This document shows, in pieces, positions 1 to 7,392 of a DNA stretch of 38,855 nucleotides. The stretch lies in IMG/VR virus record IMGVR_UViG_3300009285_004916, positions 1 to 38,855 of that record; one strand, given 5' to 3'. Source of the stretch: a virus. The notes below the pieces were generated by a model that searched no databases, was not told the DNA's origin, and worked only from the letters and a program-made list of their open reading frames with translations. The first letter of the stretch is position 1; each line of letters opens with the position of its first letter. The translations under genes were made by a program, and so were the position numbers.

Positions 1-876
1 GAGCACCTTCCCGCGAATGGCGGCGGAGGTTTCCGCTTCCTGCATCTGAGCGGTCTTGAGCCGTTTCTCCACGGTCGCGGCGTCCACATCGGCGACAATC
101 TGATGTTGGCTCAAGAGCTCTTTGTCTTTGAGCAGTTCTGCAAACGCGGCGTTCATCAATCCTTGCTTTGTGGTATGCCGACCGAGGAACGATTTGACGA
201 CGGGATGCTCTAAGAGTAGGGAGGCGGGAAGCGGTTGGCCAACGCGTGACGGATCGGTTTGTTCAATCGCCCGTCGTAACCGGGGAAGGTCTTGGAGCAT
301 GGCGTTCTTGAGCTCGGTGACATTGGCCGCGCGGAACTTGTCCGCTTGGGCACCGATCTGCGCGGGTTCCAACTGGCCGAGGAACTGTAATTGCACGGGG
401 TCCAGATCCGTGTAAAGCGCCTGGAGATTGCCCGTTCGTCCCTGGAGAAACGCATCCACGATTTTTGAGGCGCCTTCAGGAGTGAGCGACCGAGCTTTCG
501 GATCGCTTGAAAGTCCCTGGAGAAGTGCCGGACCGAGAATATCTCCATACTCCTTCCGTTCCTCGGGGGTGAAATTCTCCGCACGTTTGCCGAGCAGATC
601 AAGAATGGAGAACGCGCCTTTCGCTGTTTCCATCCGAGACTGTTGAATCTGTGCATTGTGCATCCGCGTGGATTCCGCCAACGTCGCCTCGAACTGCGTC
701 TGCTGCTGCGCGGCTCGTCGGTCCTCCTGCGCCATGCGTTCGCGGGCGAGGTCCTGCTCCATGAATGGCGGGGTGCGACCTTGCATTCCGTAGCCGAATC
801 CCTGGAGCGCACGTCCGAACGTTTCGAGGGTGCTGCGGGGCTTCTCGGACGCGCTTCCGCCGATGATGTCAGCCAT
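1..876 (-). CDS. Helical virion-associated protein, partial (C-terminus beyond left edge)
   Basis: An open frame of 292 codons runs from an ATG at 876 to the left edge without a stop. The protein is glutamine- and alanine-rich and looks mostly helical; residues about 30-80 resemble a coiled coil. No catalytic motif was seen. Its start overlaps the end of the S74-domain gene by 8 bases, so it belongs to the structural operon. Long helical proteins next to tail genes of short-tailed phages are often internal (ejected) proteins; that role is inferred from context only. Several longer frames on the same stretch are shadows: this frame is the one coupled to its neighbour. Confidence 0.8.
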   Translation of the reverse strand, partial: MADIIGGSASEKPRSTLETFGRALQGFGYGMQGRTPPFMEQDLARERMAQEDRRAAQQQTQFEATLAESTRMHNAQIQQSRMETAKGAFSILDLLGKRAENFTPEERKEYGDILGPALLQGLSSDPKARSLTPEGASKIVDAFLQGRTGNLQALYTDLDPVQLQFLGQLEPAQIGAQADKFRAANVTELKNAMLQDLPRLRRAIEQTDPSRVGQPLPASLLLEHPVVKSFLGRHTTKQGLMNAAFAELLKDKELLSQHQIVADVDAATVEKRLKTAQMQEAETSAAIRGKVL

Positions 877-1918
877 TGACTTTTCGATCCAGTGCGATCA
901 GCGCGGCATGGAGGAGCCCGAGATAGTCCAAGAGATTCACATGGACGCCATCATCGGTGAGTAGGGCGGGGCTGGTTTCAAGAATGGGACCGATGTGTGG
1001 CACCCGGTCGGCATCGGTCTCCCACCGATAGCGATAGCGCACGATGGGGGTTTGTCGCACCGTCCGAAGCGCCTCTGCATGGTCGTGGACGGTCAAAGGG
1101 GTGATCGCACGCTTGACGCGAGCGGTGCTGGCTCCGAGCATGGCGCCGCCGACGGCCCCGGCGAGTTGCCCGCCAAGTTGGGTGTATCCCTGCGCCAGTT
1201 GCAACGTGCTCGGGAACTGTTGCATGGTTTGCGACCGTGGGGCGGACGCTAAGCGTTGCGCGAACAGATTCTGGGCCATCATCCCGGCTTGAGGGGCGAA
1301 CGTTCCGCCCGCCAGCGCGAGCCGGTTCATAAATGCCTGCTGCTGCAACCGCGACTGGAAGTCGGCGAGGGACTGGCTAAACAACGCCTCCGTCTGCCCG
1401 ACGTCCAGTTCCGCTTGGGCGCGGGTGCCTTCAAGCCCCTGAATGAACCGTCCGCTTTCTTGGAGGAACGGGGCTGCGACCGGGGAATCCGCCCGCGTCA
1501 TGCCGCGCATGGCTGCGGTCTCGTTGGCGAGACGGGTCAAGTCTTCCAGGCCGCGCGTCTTGGCCGCGCCAAAGGCCGTACCCACGCGAGCTTCGGCTTC
1601 CGGTGGAAGGACCGGTGAACGCCCCTCCAGGCGTGCCAACAGGTTCTCGGTCGCTAACGCTTGCACGCGCTTTTGGGCGGCGGCTTCGGGGGACGCCGCA
1701 AAAGCCTCGCGCTCTGTTTTGGCGCCCTCTAGTTCTTCGAGTTGAAGCTGGGAGATCCGCCCGACGCGCGCCTCTTGCTCGGCTTCAAGCGCGGATTGCG
1801 CGGGCAACTGCGGTGCGGGCACCTTGATCGTGGTTTTCGGCCCGCCAAAGAGATCCGCCAACGCAATCGGGAGCCACGCGCCCACCAGCGCCACGGCACT
1901 CAGCGTGTCGATGATCAT
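869..1918 (-). CDS. Virion protein with C-terminal S74-type intramolecular chaperone domain
   Basis: 349 residues. An N-terminal hydrophobic stretch (about 5-24) is followed by a long, charged, alanine/glutamine-rich helical region (40-235). Residues 264-349 match the peptidase S74 (endosialidase-type intramolecular chaperone) pattern: a Ser-x-x-Arg-x-Lys start (S264, R267, K269), a basic/aromatic strand near 294-299, an I-G-P-I motif near 309-312 and a closing helix. S74 domains trimerise the upstream protein and then cut themselves off at the conserved serine. The usual Asp after that Ser is Thr here. S74 domains normally end tail fibres or spikes; here the partner is helical. Start ATG overlaps nothing upstream; the stop gives an ATGA overlap with the acetyltransferase gene at 1915-1918. 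Function is well supported for the domain, not for the whole protein. Confidence 0.82.
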   Translation of the reverse strand: MIIDTLSAVALVGAWLPIALADLFGGPKTTIKVPAPQLPAQSALEAEQEARVGRISQLQLEELEGAKTEREAFAASPEAAAQKRVQALATENLLARLEGRSPVLPPEAEARVGTAFGAAKTRGLEDLTRLANETAAMRGMTRADSPVAAPFLQESGRFIQGLEGTRAQAELDVGQTEALFSQSLADFQSRLQQQAFMNRLALAGGTFAPQAGMMAQNLFAQRLASAPRSQTMQQFPSTLQLAQGYTQLGGQLAGAVGGAMLGASTARVKRAITPLTVHDHAEALRTVRQTPIVRYRYRWETDADRVPHIGPILETSPALLTDDGVHVNLLDYLGLLHAALIALDRKVNG

Positions 1919-2304
1919 ACGAACCTCCTCAAATACACCTGGGCGTCTCCCACGTAGGAGAGCCCGAACCGGCTCAGTTGCGTGTGCATCCGTGTGTTAT
2001 CCGGCGCTACGTGTGCGACGTAGGCGTGGACTCCGGACGCCCGCAGAAGCGTTTCGAGGTGCTGCGCCAACCGTACGCCCACCCCGCGTCGTTGGTGCGC
2101 CCGTGCGACGGCCAGTTCTGTCACGATGCTGACGGGAGAGGAGAGCGCCGCTTGGATCAAGCCGACCACCTCACCGTCCCGCACCGCCACCAGCGTCGGG
2201 TGGGACCAGACGGTGGTGTCGAGCCCGTCGTGGCCCAAGCCGTTCTCCCGGAGAAGCGCCTGAAGCGCGGGGACGTCGGGCTCGACGGCGGGACGGATAA
2301 TCAT
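1915..2304 (-). CDS. GNAT-family N-acetyltransferase
   Basis: 129 residues, starting with the typical N-terminal strand of GNATs (M-I-I-R-P-A). The acetyl-CoA pyrophosphate-binding motif A is visible as V-A-R-A-H-Q-R-R-G-V-G followed by a helix, preceded by the strand I-V-T-E-L. The ATG at 2304 is chosen because it overlaps the upstream stop as ATGA; the frame extends further upstream only by chance. It would transfer an acetyl group from acetyl-CoA to an amine; the substrate cannot be told. It lies among tail genes, so acetylation of a virion or host surface component is possible but unproven. A second, unrelated GNAT is at 31477-31905. Confidence 0.88.
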   Translation of the reverse strand: MIIRPAVEPDVPALQALLRENGLGHDGLDTTVWSHPTLVAVRDGEVVGLIQAALSSPVSIVTELAVARAHQRRGVGVRLAQHLETLLRASGVHAYVAHVAPDNTRMHTQLSRFGLSYVGDAQVYLRRFV

Positions 2305-2642
2305 GGACCGCCCACTAATTTGAGCAAGAGCGCCTTCAGGTCCGCGACGGTGGTCGCGGCGACGATCTCCGTGCGCAGCGCTTGGCGTCCCTCCACGAAG
2401 TCTGGCACGCTTGCTCTCACGACCACTTGCCCGCCCTGCATCCGCCACTTCCACCGGTCGGCCCGCGCGGGGGGCCAGGAGGGCAGCAGGGAGGTATCGG
2501 TATCAATGAACGTGGAGGCCGGATGCACAAACCGAGCGAGAGATTTCCGGCAGGCTTCGGCTCGTTGCCCCGGTGTCAGACCGGAAGGAAACGTCGTGAT
2601 GCGGACTCCGCCTCCGGGTTCTTCCCACACACGACAGTCCAT
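2301..2642 (-). CDS. Hypothetical tail-region protein
   Basis: 113 residues; family not recognised. It is a mixed alpha/beta sequence with a tryptophan-rich middle (near W-K-W-R) and a C-terminal helix. The ATG at 2642 is one base after the TAA of the fibre gene, and its own stop overlaps the acetyltransferase start. A position directly after a fibre gene would suit a fibre assembly chaperone or adhesin cap, but nothing in the sequence shows that. Confidence 0.75.
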   Translation of the reverse strand: MDCRVWEEPGGGVRITTFPSGLTPGQRAEACRKSLARFVHPASTFIDTDTSLLPSWPPARADRWKWRMQGGQVVVRASVPDFVEGRQALRTEIVAATTVADLKALLLKLVGGP

Positions 2643-2643
2643 G

Positions 2644-3714
2644 TTATTGCGCTCCAAAGAACGCCAGATAACCGCTGGCGTCGATCGGGGTGTTGGCCAT
2701 GTCGGTGATTCGCAAACGCACGCCGCCCACGGTGACATCCGAAGAGGACATATGAATGGTCGAGCCTGACGTCACACCGTTGCCCACGAGCATTGCGTAG
2801 TTCACGGCGAGGAAATCTCGGTCGAACGTGAGTGTGACGTCTCCCGATCCGGCTTCGTCGGTGAGCGAAGAAATGTTGTACGAGTCCAGGAGCGTCGGTG
2901 TCGTCGTGAAACTGACCCACGCTTTCGGGACGTTCTTCGTGTAGAGCGCGTTGCGGTCTGGGGTTCCGGCGGGAATGCTGGCGGGGAGGAAGTACGTGGC
3001 GGCGACGATCCCGCCCGTATCCGCCGATCCCAGGAGCAGCGTCCCGGCGGCCTGGGTGTCCAGGTGGAGTCCCACGTTGGTATCGGCGCCGACGGCTTGG
3101 AGGTAGGGGGTGGCGCCGGTCTGCGCGTTGGAGATCTGAATGTAATTGGTGGCGTTGAGATACCCCGATGCGCGAAGCACTTGGCGCGACTGCGCGATGA
3201 TGTCGAGGGTGCCCGAGACCACCTGCACGAGCCCGGTGTCGAAGTCCTGGAACGCGAGCCCCGGTACGTAGTCGGCGTTGACGATCCCGCCCGCTGTCGC
3301 GATCTGGACGTACCCCGTGCCCTTGGGAACGAGGCGAAGGGAAATGTTGGTATCCGTGCCAGCGGCTTGATACTCCGGCGCATTCCCGGCGGATTGCGAC
3401 CGGAGATCGTGGTAGTTGACGCCGCCCGTCGTGCCCACAGTGCGGAGGACATCAACCCCCGCGCCCGCGACGGCGACCGTATCCGCCGCCGGGAAATAGA
3501 CGCCCGTGTTGGTGTCGCCCGTGGGTTGGAGCGTGGGGCTTCCGACGGTGCCCGCCCCCAACGTGATGAGGCGGAAGCCGCCCGCATCCATGTTCGCGGT
3601 CCACGGGGAGATGAGCGAGAGCGCGTTATCGAGAATGTTCGTGTTGAGTGCATTCAGATCGGCCGCCAGGAGCACTTCGTTTGCGATGAACGTCTTGACC
3701 GCGGCAAGCGCCAT
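2644..3714 (-). CDS. Tail fibre-like protein
   Basis: 356 residues. The N-terminus (start ATG 3714, in a TGATG junction with the upstream gene) is followed by repeated short beta segments rich in G, T, A and N. Phrases such as M-D-A-G-G-F-R-L near 40 and D-T-N-T-G-V-Y-F near 70, with later D-T-N-I-S-L and D-T-N-V-G-L repeats, are typical of phage fibre/spike shafts. The C-terminal 90 residues form a separate beta-rich domain ending in F-F-G-A. Likely a host-recognition fibre or trimeric appendage. The alternative GTG/ATG six codons upstream is less likely because it breaks the tight junction. Confidence 0.8.
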   Translation of the reverse strand: MALAAVKTFIANEVLLAADLNALNTNILDNALSLISPWTANMDAGGFRLITLGAGTVGSPTLQPTGDTNTGVYFPAADTVAVAGAGVDVLRTVGTTGGVNYHDLRSQSAGNAPEYQAAGTDTNISLRLVPKGTGYVQIATAGGIVNADYVPGLAFQDFDTGLVQVVSGTLDIIAQSRQVLRASGYLNATNYIQISNAQTGATPYLQAVGADTNVGLHLDTQAAGTLLLGSADTGGIVAATYFLPASIPAGTPDRNALYTKNVPKAWVSFTTTPTLLDSYNISSLTDEAGSGDVTLTFDRDFLAVNYAMLVGNGVTSGSTIHMSSSDVTVGGVRLRITDMANTPIDASGYLAFFGAQ

Positions 3715-4022
3715 CAGCGCAACTCCGCCCACGTCTGGGCCGGGGTCAGATCACGGCCGAGGATCATGGCGTCTACGTCGCCCAACCACTGCAATCGAAG
3801 GAGCCGCTCGGGCGTCCAGTCATGCTCGCTACACGACCGGCAGAACGAGGCGACGAGGAGGGAGCCGGTCCGGAGCGTGAAATGGAGTCGTCGATATTCC
3901 GGGTTATCGCGGTCGGGGTCTGTGCGCACCGCCCCGCACGTCTCACAGAGCGCCACGATTTGGAGTCCGCAGCACGCACACGTGCCAGGTTTCCGTGGGT
4001 AGGGCCACTCGCCGCACGCCAT
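3714..4022 (-). CDS. Small cysteine-rich (zinc-ribbon-like) protein
   Basis: 102 residues with three C-x-x-C pairs: C-A-C-C near 15-18, C-E-T-C near 26-29 and C-R-S-C near 61-64, a pattern expected for a zinc-binding mini-domain. No known family recognised. TAATG and TGATG overlaps at its two ends couple it to neighbours in the tail operon. It may be a structural or assembly factor; no enzyme motif is seen. Confidence 0.75.
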   Translation of the reverse strand: MACGEWPYPRKPGTCACCGLQIVALCETCGAVRTDPDRDNPEYRRLHFTLRTGSLLVASFCRSCSEHDWTPERLLRLQWLGDVDAMILGRDLTPAQTWAELR

Positions 4023-4210
4023 TACCGGTCCTCCATGCTAACGCCGAGCACATCGTAGTGGAACTCAAAGGCGTGCAGTTCAAGATCTTGATTGGCGACG
4101 CTTTGCGTCCAATGGAACTGGATCTCCCGAAAGTCGCCGTTCATGTCGTGCGGCGCGGTTTTGAATTGTCCGCCGCCGAGCGTGGAAACATCCAAGGTGA
4201 ATGTGGCCAT
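4022..4210 (-). CDS. Hypothetical small protein
   Basis: 62 residues from the ATG at 4210, chosen over an ATG two codons earlier because it forms a TGATG junction with the tiny membrane-protein gene just upstream. The sequence is predicted mainly beta-strand (T-F-T-L-D-V..., Q-F-H-W, L-H-A-F-E-F-H-Y), like small virion components. No family recognised. Confidence 0.7.
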   Translation of the reverse strand: MATFTLDVSTLGGGQFKTAPHDMNGDFREIQFHWTQSVANQDLELHAFEFHYDVLGVSMEDR

Positions 4211-4320
4211 CAGCACTGCTCAGGAGCGCCGCGGGCGATCCGCCAGGCGATCCATGATGTTACTCCGATTCCCAAGATGATCAGACCTCCCAGAACGCTC
4301 AGAACGCTCCAAAGGCTCAT
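4210..4320 (-). CDS. 36-residue single-pass membrane protein
   Basis: A short gene between the tail hub gene and the next small gene. ATG at 4320 lies five bases after the hub gene stop codon, and its TGA overlaps the next ATG as TGATG. The peptide has a hydrophobic helix covering roughly residues 5-28 and then a basic tail (W-R-I-A-R). Holin, antiholin, signal-anchor or host-membrane modulator roles are all possible. The exact fit between neighbours is the main reason to accept it. Confidence 0.72.
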   Translation of the reverse strand: MSLWSVLSVLGGLIILGIGVTSWIAWRIARGAPEQC

Positions 4321-4324
4321 CGCG

Positions 4325-5734
4325 CTACCCTAACACGTCCCCGCCCCCTTGACTGAGGCTCGCCGTGTCTTCCGCAAACGTATCACGGGTCCACCCAAAC
4401 GCGAAGTTATACGCTCCCTTGGGCAGGATGGAGTGAAACCCGGCGTTCGCGTTTTTGAGATGCGCCGACGAGCCGAAGTTCAGAAAAGGCATTTTAACGT
4501 CCATCGTGTAGGCGCCGCTCGACGGGAGGCTCCGGTCGGCCACATCCGCGATCCGCTGGACGAAGCCCGTGGTGAGCCCCGCATACAGCCGATGCACGCG
4601 GTTGAGTTGGAGGATGGCCAGTGAATGGCCATTGACATAGGCGCTATTCCGTCCCCAGGAGAACCACCGGCCGGGCACGAAGCGGTAGTCGTAGCCCAAG
4701 ACGACGTTCTTCGTGGTCCCGCCAGCTTTGGCGAAGGTCCAGAGGCAGACGCCCTTGGTGAAATAGTTCGCCGCCCAGGTCTGGTTCAGGACTGTGTGGT
4801 TGAGTTCATTCTGGTAGTAGGTCAAAATGGGCCGCGCGAGGAACGCTTCCACATAGTCCCCGTAGGCAGCGGTGGCGGCGAGAGAGTGGATACCCCGCGG
4901 GGAGGCGAATACCACGTCGTCCCCGATGGTCGTGAGCCCATTGTGGTTGAGGCTTCCCACTCCGCGCACGTAGGGCACCCGAGCGAAGGCATCGGTCCCC
5001 GAGGGGGATGACCCCGTGATCCGGTGGATGGACCCCGTGTTGGGACCCTTAAAGACCAGGAGCTCATTCTTGTGGCTCCGGAGGCCCGTGATGCGATCTC
5101 CGTCGTCGGGGTCGATGTCGATGGACCCGGCATCCCCGGCGGTGGTCCAGTCCGTGTTCGGCTTGAGCGAGGCGCAGTAGTAGAGCCGGGAGGGATTGGC
5201 CACGACCCCTGCGGCCCACGCTCGGTTCTTGTGCCACGCCCCGAAGGCGAAATTGGGCGGAGAGCCTCCGAGGTTGGCAGCGGCGGGCGTCACGGACAGC
5301 GCTTGGGGGACGTCCACGGTCGAGGTGGATGACCAGATGCTGACGTCCCCTGCCATAAAGAAGCCCGGTTCCTTGGAGTCTTCCAACCCCGTGAGGCGGC
5401 TGTCCCACGTGCCGTCCATAGCGTCCATGGAGTAGATCCGAGTGCCCACGTTCGCCCACTCGATCTGGGTCTCCGTGCCCGCCGTGCCTTGATACCAGGC
5501 GTCAAAGAATCCATGCACCGTATTGGTTCCGTCGCTGATGGCCGTCCCATTGAGCCGGGTCGAGCCCCCGACCTTGTGCGGTCCCCCGTCGAGCTCGTAG
5601 AGCAGGTTATCGGCGGACAGGAGGAACGGAATCGGCAACACGCCATTCTGCGGTGCGGCGGTAAACGAGGGGCCGAAATCCACCGACCACCCGCCCGCGA
5701 ACGCGAGGATCGCTTTCTGCGCTCGGTCAGGCAT
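4325..5734 (-). CDS. Tail hub / tube-associated beta-rich structural protein
   Basis: 469 residues, almost all predicted beta-strand, with recurring aromatic/glycine turns and short blade-like segments (for example G-N-I/V...W, D-D-V-V-F-A-S-P-R-G-I-H-S-L near 273-287). This resembles the propeller-like proteins that seal the tail tube in short-tailed phages (the position held by P22 gp10-type or T7 gp12-type nozzle proteins). TAATG overlap with the upstream small gene. It lies two genes after the adaptor candidate, which supports a tail-knob role. The family assignment is by fold impression and context, not by a diagnostic motif. Confidence 0.7.
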   Translation of the reverse strand: MPDRAQKAILAFAGGWSVDFGPSFTAAPQNGVLPIPFLLSADNLLYELDGGPHKVGGSTRLNGTAISDGTNTVHGFFDAWYQGTAGTETQIEWANVGTRIYSMDAMDGTWDSRLTGLEDSKEPGFFMAGDVSIWSSTSTVDVPQALSVTPAAANLGGSPPNFAFGAWHKNRAWAAGVVANPSRLYYCASLKPNTDWTTAGDAGSIDIDPDDGDRITGLRSHKNELLVFKGPNTGSIHRITGSSPSGTDAFARVPYVRGVGSLNHNGLTTIGDDVVFASPRGIHSLAATAAYGDYVEAFLARPILTYYQNELNHTVLNQTWAANYFTKGVCLWTFAKAGGTTKNVVLGYDYRFVPGRWFSWGRNSAYVNGHSLAILQLNRVHRLYAGLTTGFVQRIADVADRSLPSSGAYTMDVKMPFLNFGSSAHLKNANAGFHSILPKGAYNFAFGWTRDTFAEDTASLSQGGGDVLG

Positions 5735-5979
5735 TATCCGCCATCCGGTTCCGCGTCATCGTTTTCTAACTCGCCCTGCGCCCACTGCATGGTACGGTCC
5801 AACCCCCAGGCGGTCACTTTCTCCTCCCAGAACGCATCATTGGCGTCCAGCACGGCCTCAATCACCCGCCGAGGGAGGTCCGTGTGTTCCAGGAGGAACG
5901 CCATGTAGGCGTCGAGTTCCCCTGGTGGCGCCTCTTCCCGGCGGGTGAATCCGTCTTCCTCGCACTCTTCGCAGGCCAT
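5734..5979 (-). CDS. Hypothetical acidic small protein
   Basis: 81 residues; start ATG at 5979, five bases after the adaptor stop. An N-terminal C-x-x-C pair (residues 3 and 6) precedes a helical, very acidic body. Unknown function; possibly a chaperone or accessory of the adaptor or hub between which it sits. Confidence 0.72.
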   Translation of the reverse strand: MACEECEEDGFTRREEAPPGELDAYMAFLLEHTDLPRRVIEAVLDANDAFWEEKVTAWGLDRTMQWAQGELENDDAEPDGG

Positions 5980-5983
5980 CGTC

Positions 5984-7051
5984 CTACTCACGCAATTCGT
6001 CCCATGCGGTTCCGGTCGTCCACCGCCCCCGACCGCCACGTCCGAAACGTCCATGTGGTCCTGCCGTGCCCAGCACATAGGGCGCTCGCCGGGGAACTAA
6101 CCGGGGATGGTCTCGCTGGGGGAACGTGTCGTTGGCCATGCGTTTGACGAGATCCACGTACGCGGCGTCCGCTTCCTGGCTCCGGGTGTCGTCCCGAAGG
6201 TCCCGATACCAGATCTTGAGCGCGTACTCGACCAGCACGTGCCGGTAGCGCAGGGGCACAATGGGCTCATCGGTATCAGCCGACAGATTGAACGCGGTCG
6301 TCCCATCGGATGCCACGGCGAGATTGGCCGTGATGTACCGATAGGGCACCTGGTAGTAATTGTCGGGACGCGGAGAGAAGACCACGCGGGGGCGCGGCAG
6401 GACGTTCCCCGACGGCCCGCGTTCGATCACGGTGCATACGCGGGGCTTGCCCTGGTGGGTCGAGTTTTTGGGATAGAGGCGGTAGAACTCCATGGTTGGG
6501 ATCACGGGAATGTCCAACTCCGCTGAGAAGATGCGGAGGTCCACCAGCCGGAAGAAATCGCCCGCTAGCGTGTATTCATCCTCGTAGTACGTGTAGACGC
6601 TGTTGGCGACCGGATAGGCGGAGGCGACGTTGAACCCGCCCACGTACCGAGTCAGCAGCGTCGCGGCCGTGTCGGACGTCACGGATGCCACCACGTAGAC
6701 TTCGTTCTCGCCGGACACCACCAGTTTCCCGCCCGCCCGAAGGTAGGTCGTCGCGAACCCGGGGATCGTGGTGTTCCAGGTCGTCCCGCTCCCTTCCAAG
6801 GTCGTCCGAGCGGTGGACGCAATGGAGACGTGTCCGGTCGTGTACGCGCCATGGGTGATCAGCACGTCATGGCGCTCAGCCCACGGCCAGTTCTGTTGAA
6901 TGTGAAGGTCGTGGTTCGCTTGATTGATGTACCGTTTCGCGTAATTGGAGTTTGTCGTCGACGGCGTTCCAGACCCCAACGTGTTGCGGACACGATTCAA
7001 CGTGTCGCTGTAGAGATCGGCAAACGTGATGGGGGTGGTGGTCGCGCTCAT
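5984..7051 (-). CDS. Head-tail adaptor candidate (SU10-adaptor-like)
   Basis: 355 residues. Residues 8-60 contain the layout seen in phage adaptor/connector proteins: a helix (F-A-D-L-Y-S-D-T-L-N-R-V), a loop, then a second helix with Y-I-N-Q-A-N and a W-P-W motif leading into a beta domain. The middle is a beta-sandwich, and the C-terminal helix (about 275-310) is followed by a basic, glycine-rich tail. Such proteins form the ring under the portal of short-tailed phages. Its place upstream of the hub gene fits. ATGA overlap with the lipoprotein gene. Confidence 0.68.
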   Translation of the reverse strand: MSATTTPITFADLYSDTLNRVRNTLGSGTPSTTNSNYAKRYINQANHDLHIQQNWPWAERHDVLITHGAYTTGHVSIASTARTTLEGSGTTWNTTIPGFATTYLRAGGKLVVSGENEVYVVASVTSDTAATLLTRYVGGFNVASAYPVANSVYTYYEDEYTLAGDFFRLVDLRIFSAELDIPVIPTMEFYRLYPKNSTHQGKPRVCTVIERGPSGNVLPRPRVVFSPRPDNYYQVPYRYITANLAVASDGTTAFNLSADTDEPIVPLRYRHVLVEYALKIWYRDLRDDTRSQEADAAYVDLVKRMANDTFPQRDHPRLVPRRAPYVLGTAGPHGRFGRGGRGRWTTGTAWDELRE

Positions 7052-7383
7052 GGCGTGAACCCCGCGATCAGTTCAAGGATGCGCGCCACGGCCGACCAGT
7101 TGGTCTCCGCTTTCGGGTTCTCCAATCCCCGCCGGATCTCGAAGTCCAATCGCTGAAACTCCCGGTGCGCCACCGCCAGGGCGGCGCACTCTTCCACGGG
7201 AAGCGTGCGGGCGGCGCACTTGGCGTCCTGCCGTGCCTTCCAGTCTCCATAGTAGGTCCGAAGCGTGGCGTACACGTTCCGCGCTTGCTGGAGCGGCACC
7301 GCCACCGTGTTGGGCTCTTGTTGGAGCCCCGCACACCCTCCTACTAGACTCCAGCATAAGACCCACACGCTGAATCGTCTCAT
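7048..7383 (-). CDS. Predicted lipoprotein
   Basis: 111 residues. The N-terminus is a classic lipoprotein signal: two arginines, a hydrophobic stretch and a lipobox ending V-G-G-C with the lipidated Cys at 17. The rest is helical. A good ribosome site (AGAGGCG) precedes the ATG at 7383. Phage lipoproteins are usually outer-membrane spanins (Rz1 type) or superinfection-exclusion proteins; the mature length of about 95 residues is long for Rz1 and no proline-rich stretch is seen, so exclusion or an unknown envelope role is as likely. Confidence 0.8.
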   Translation of the reverse strand: MRRFSVWVLCWSLVGGCAGLQQEPNTVAVPLQQARNVYATLRTYYGDWKARQDAKCAARTLPVEECAALAVAHREFQRLDFEIRRGLENPKAETNWSAVARILELIAGFTP

Positions 7384-7392
7384 TCTGCGCCT

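Noticed and set aside
5489-5908. Plus-strand frames over the tail hub and adjacent genes
   Set aside because: Shadows of minus-strand genes; no ribosome sites or known motifs.
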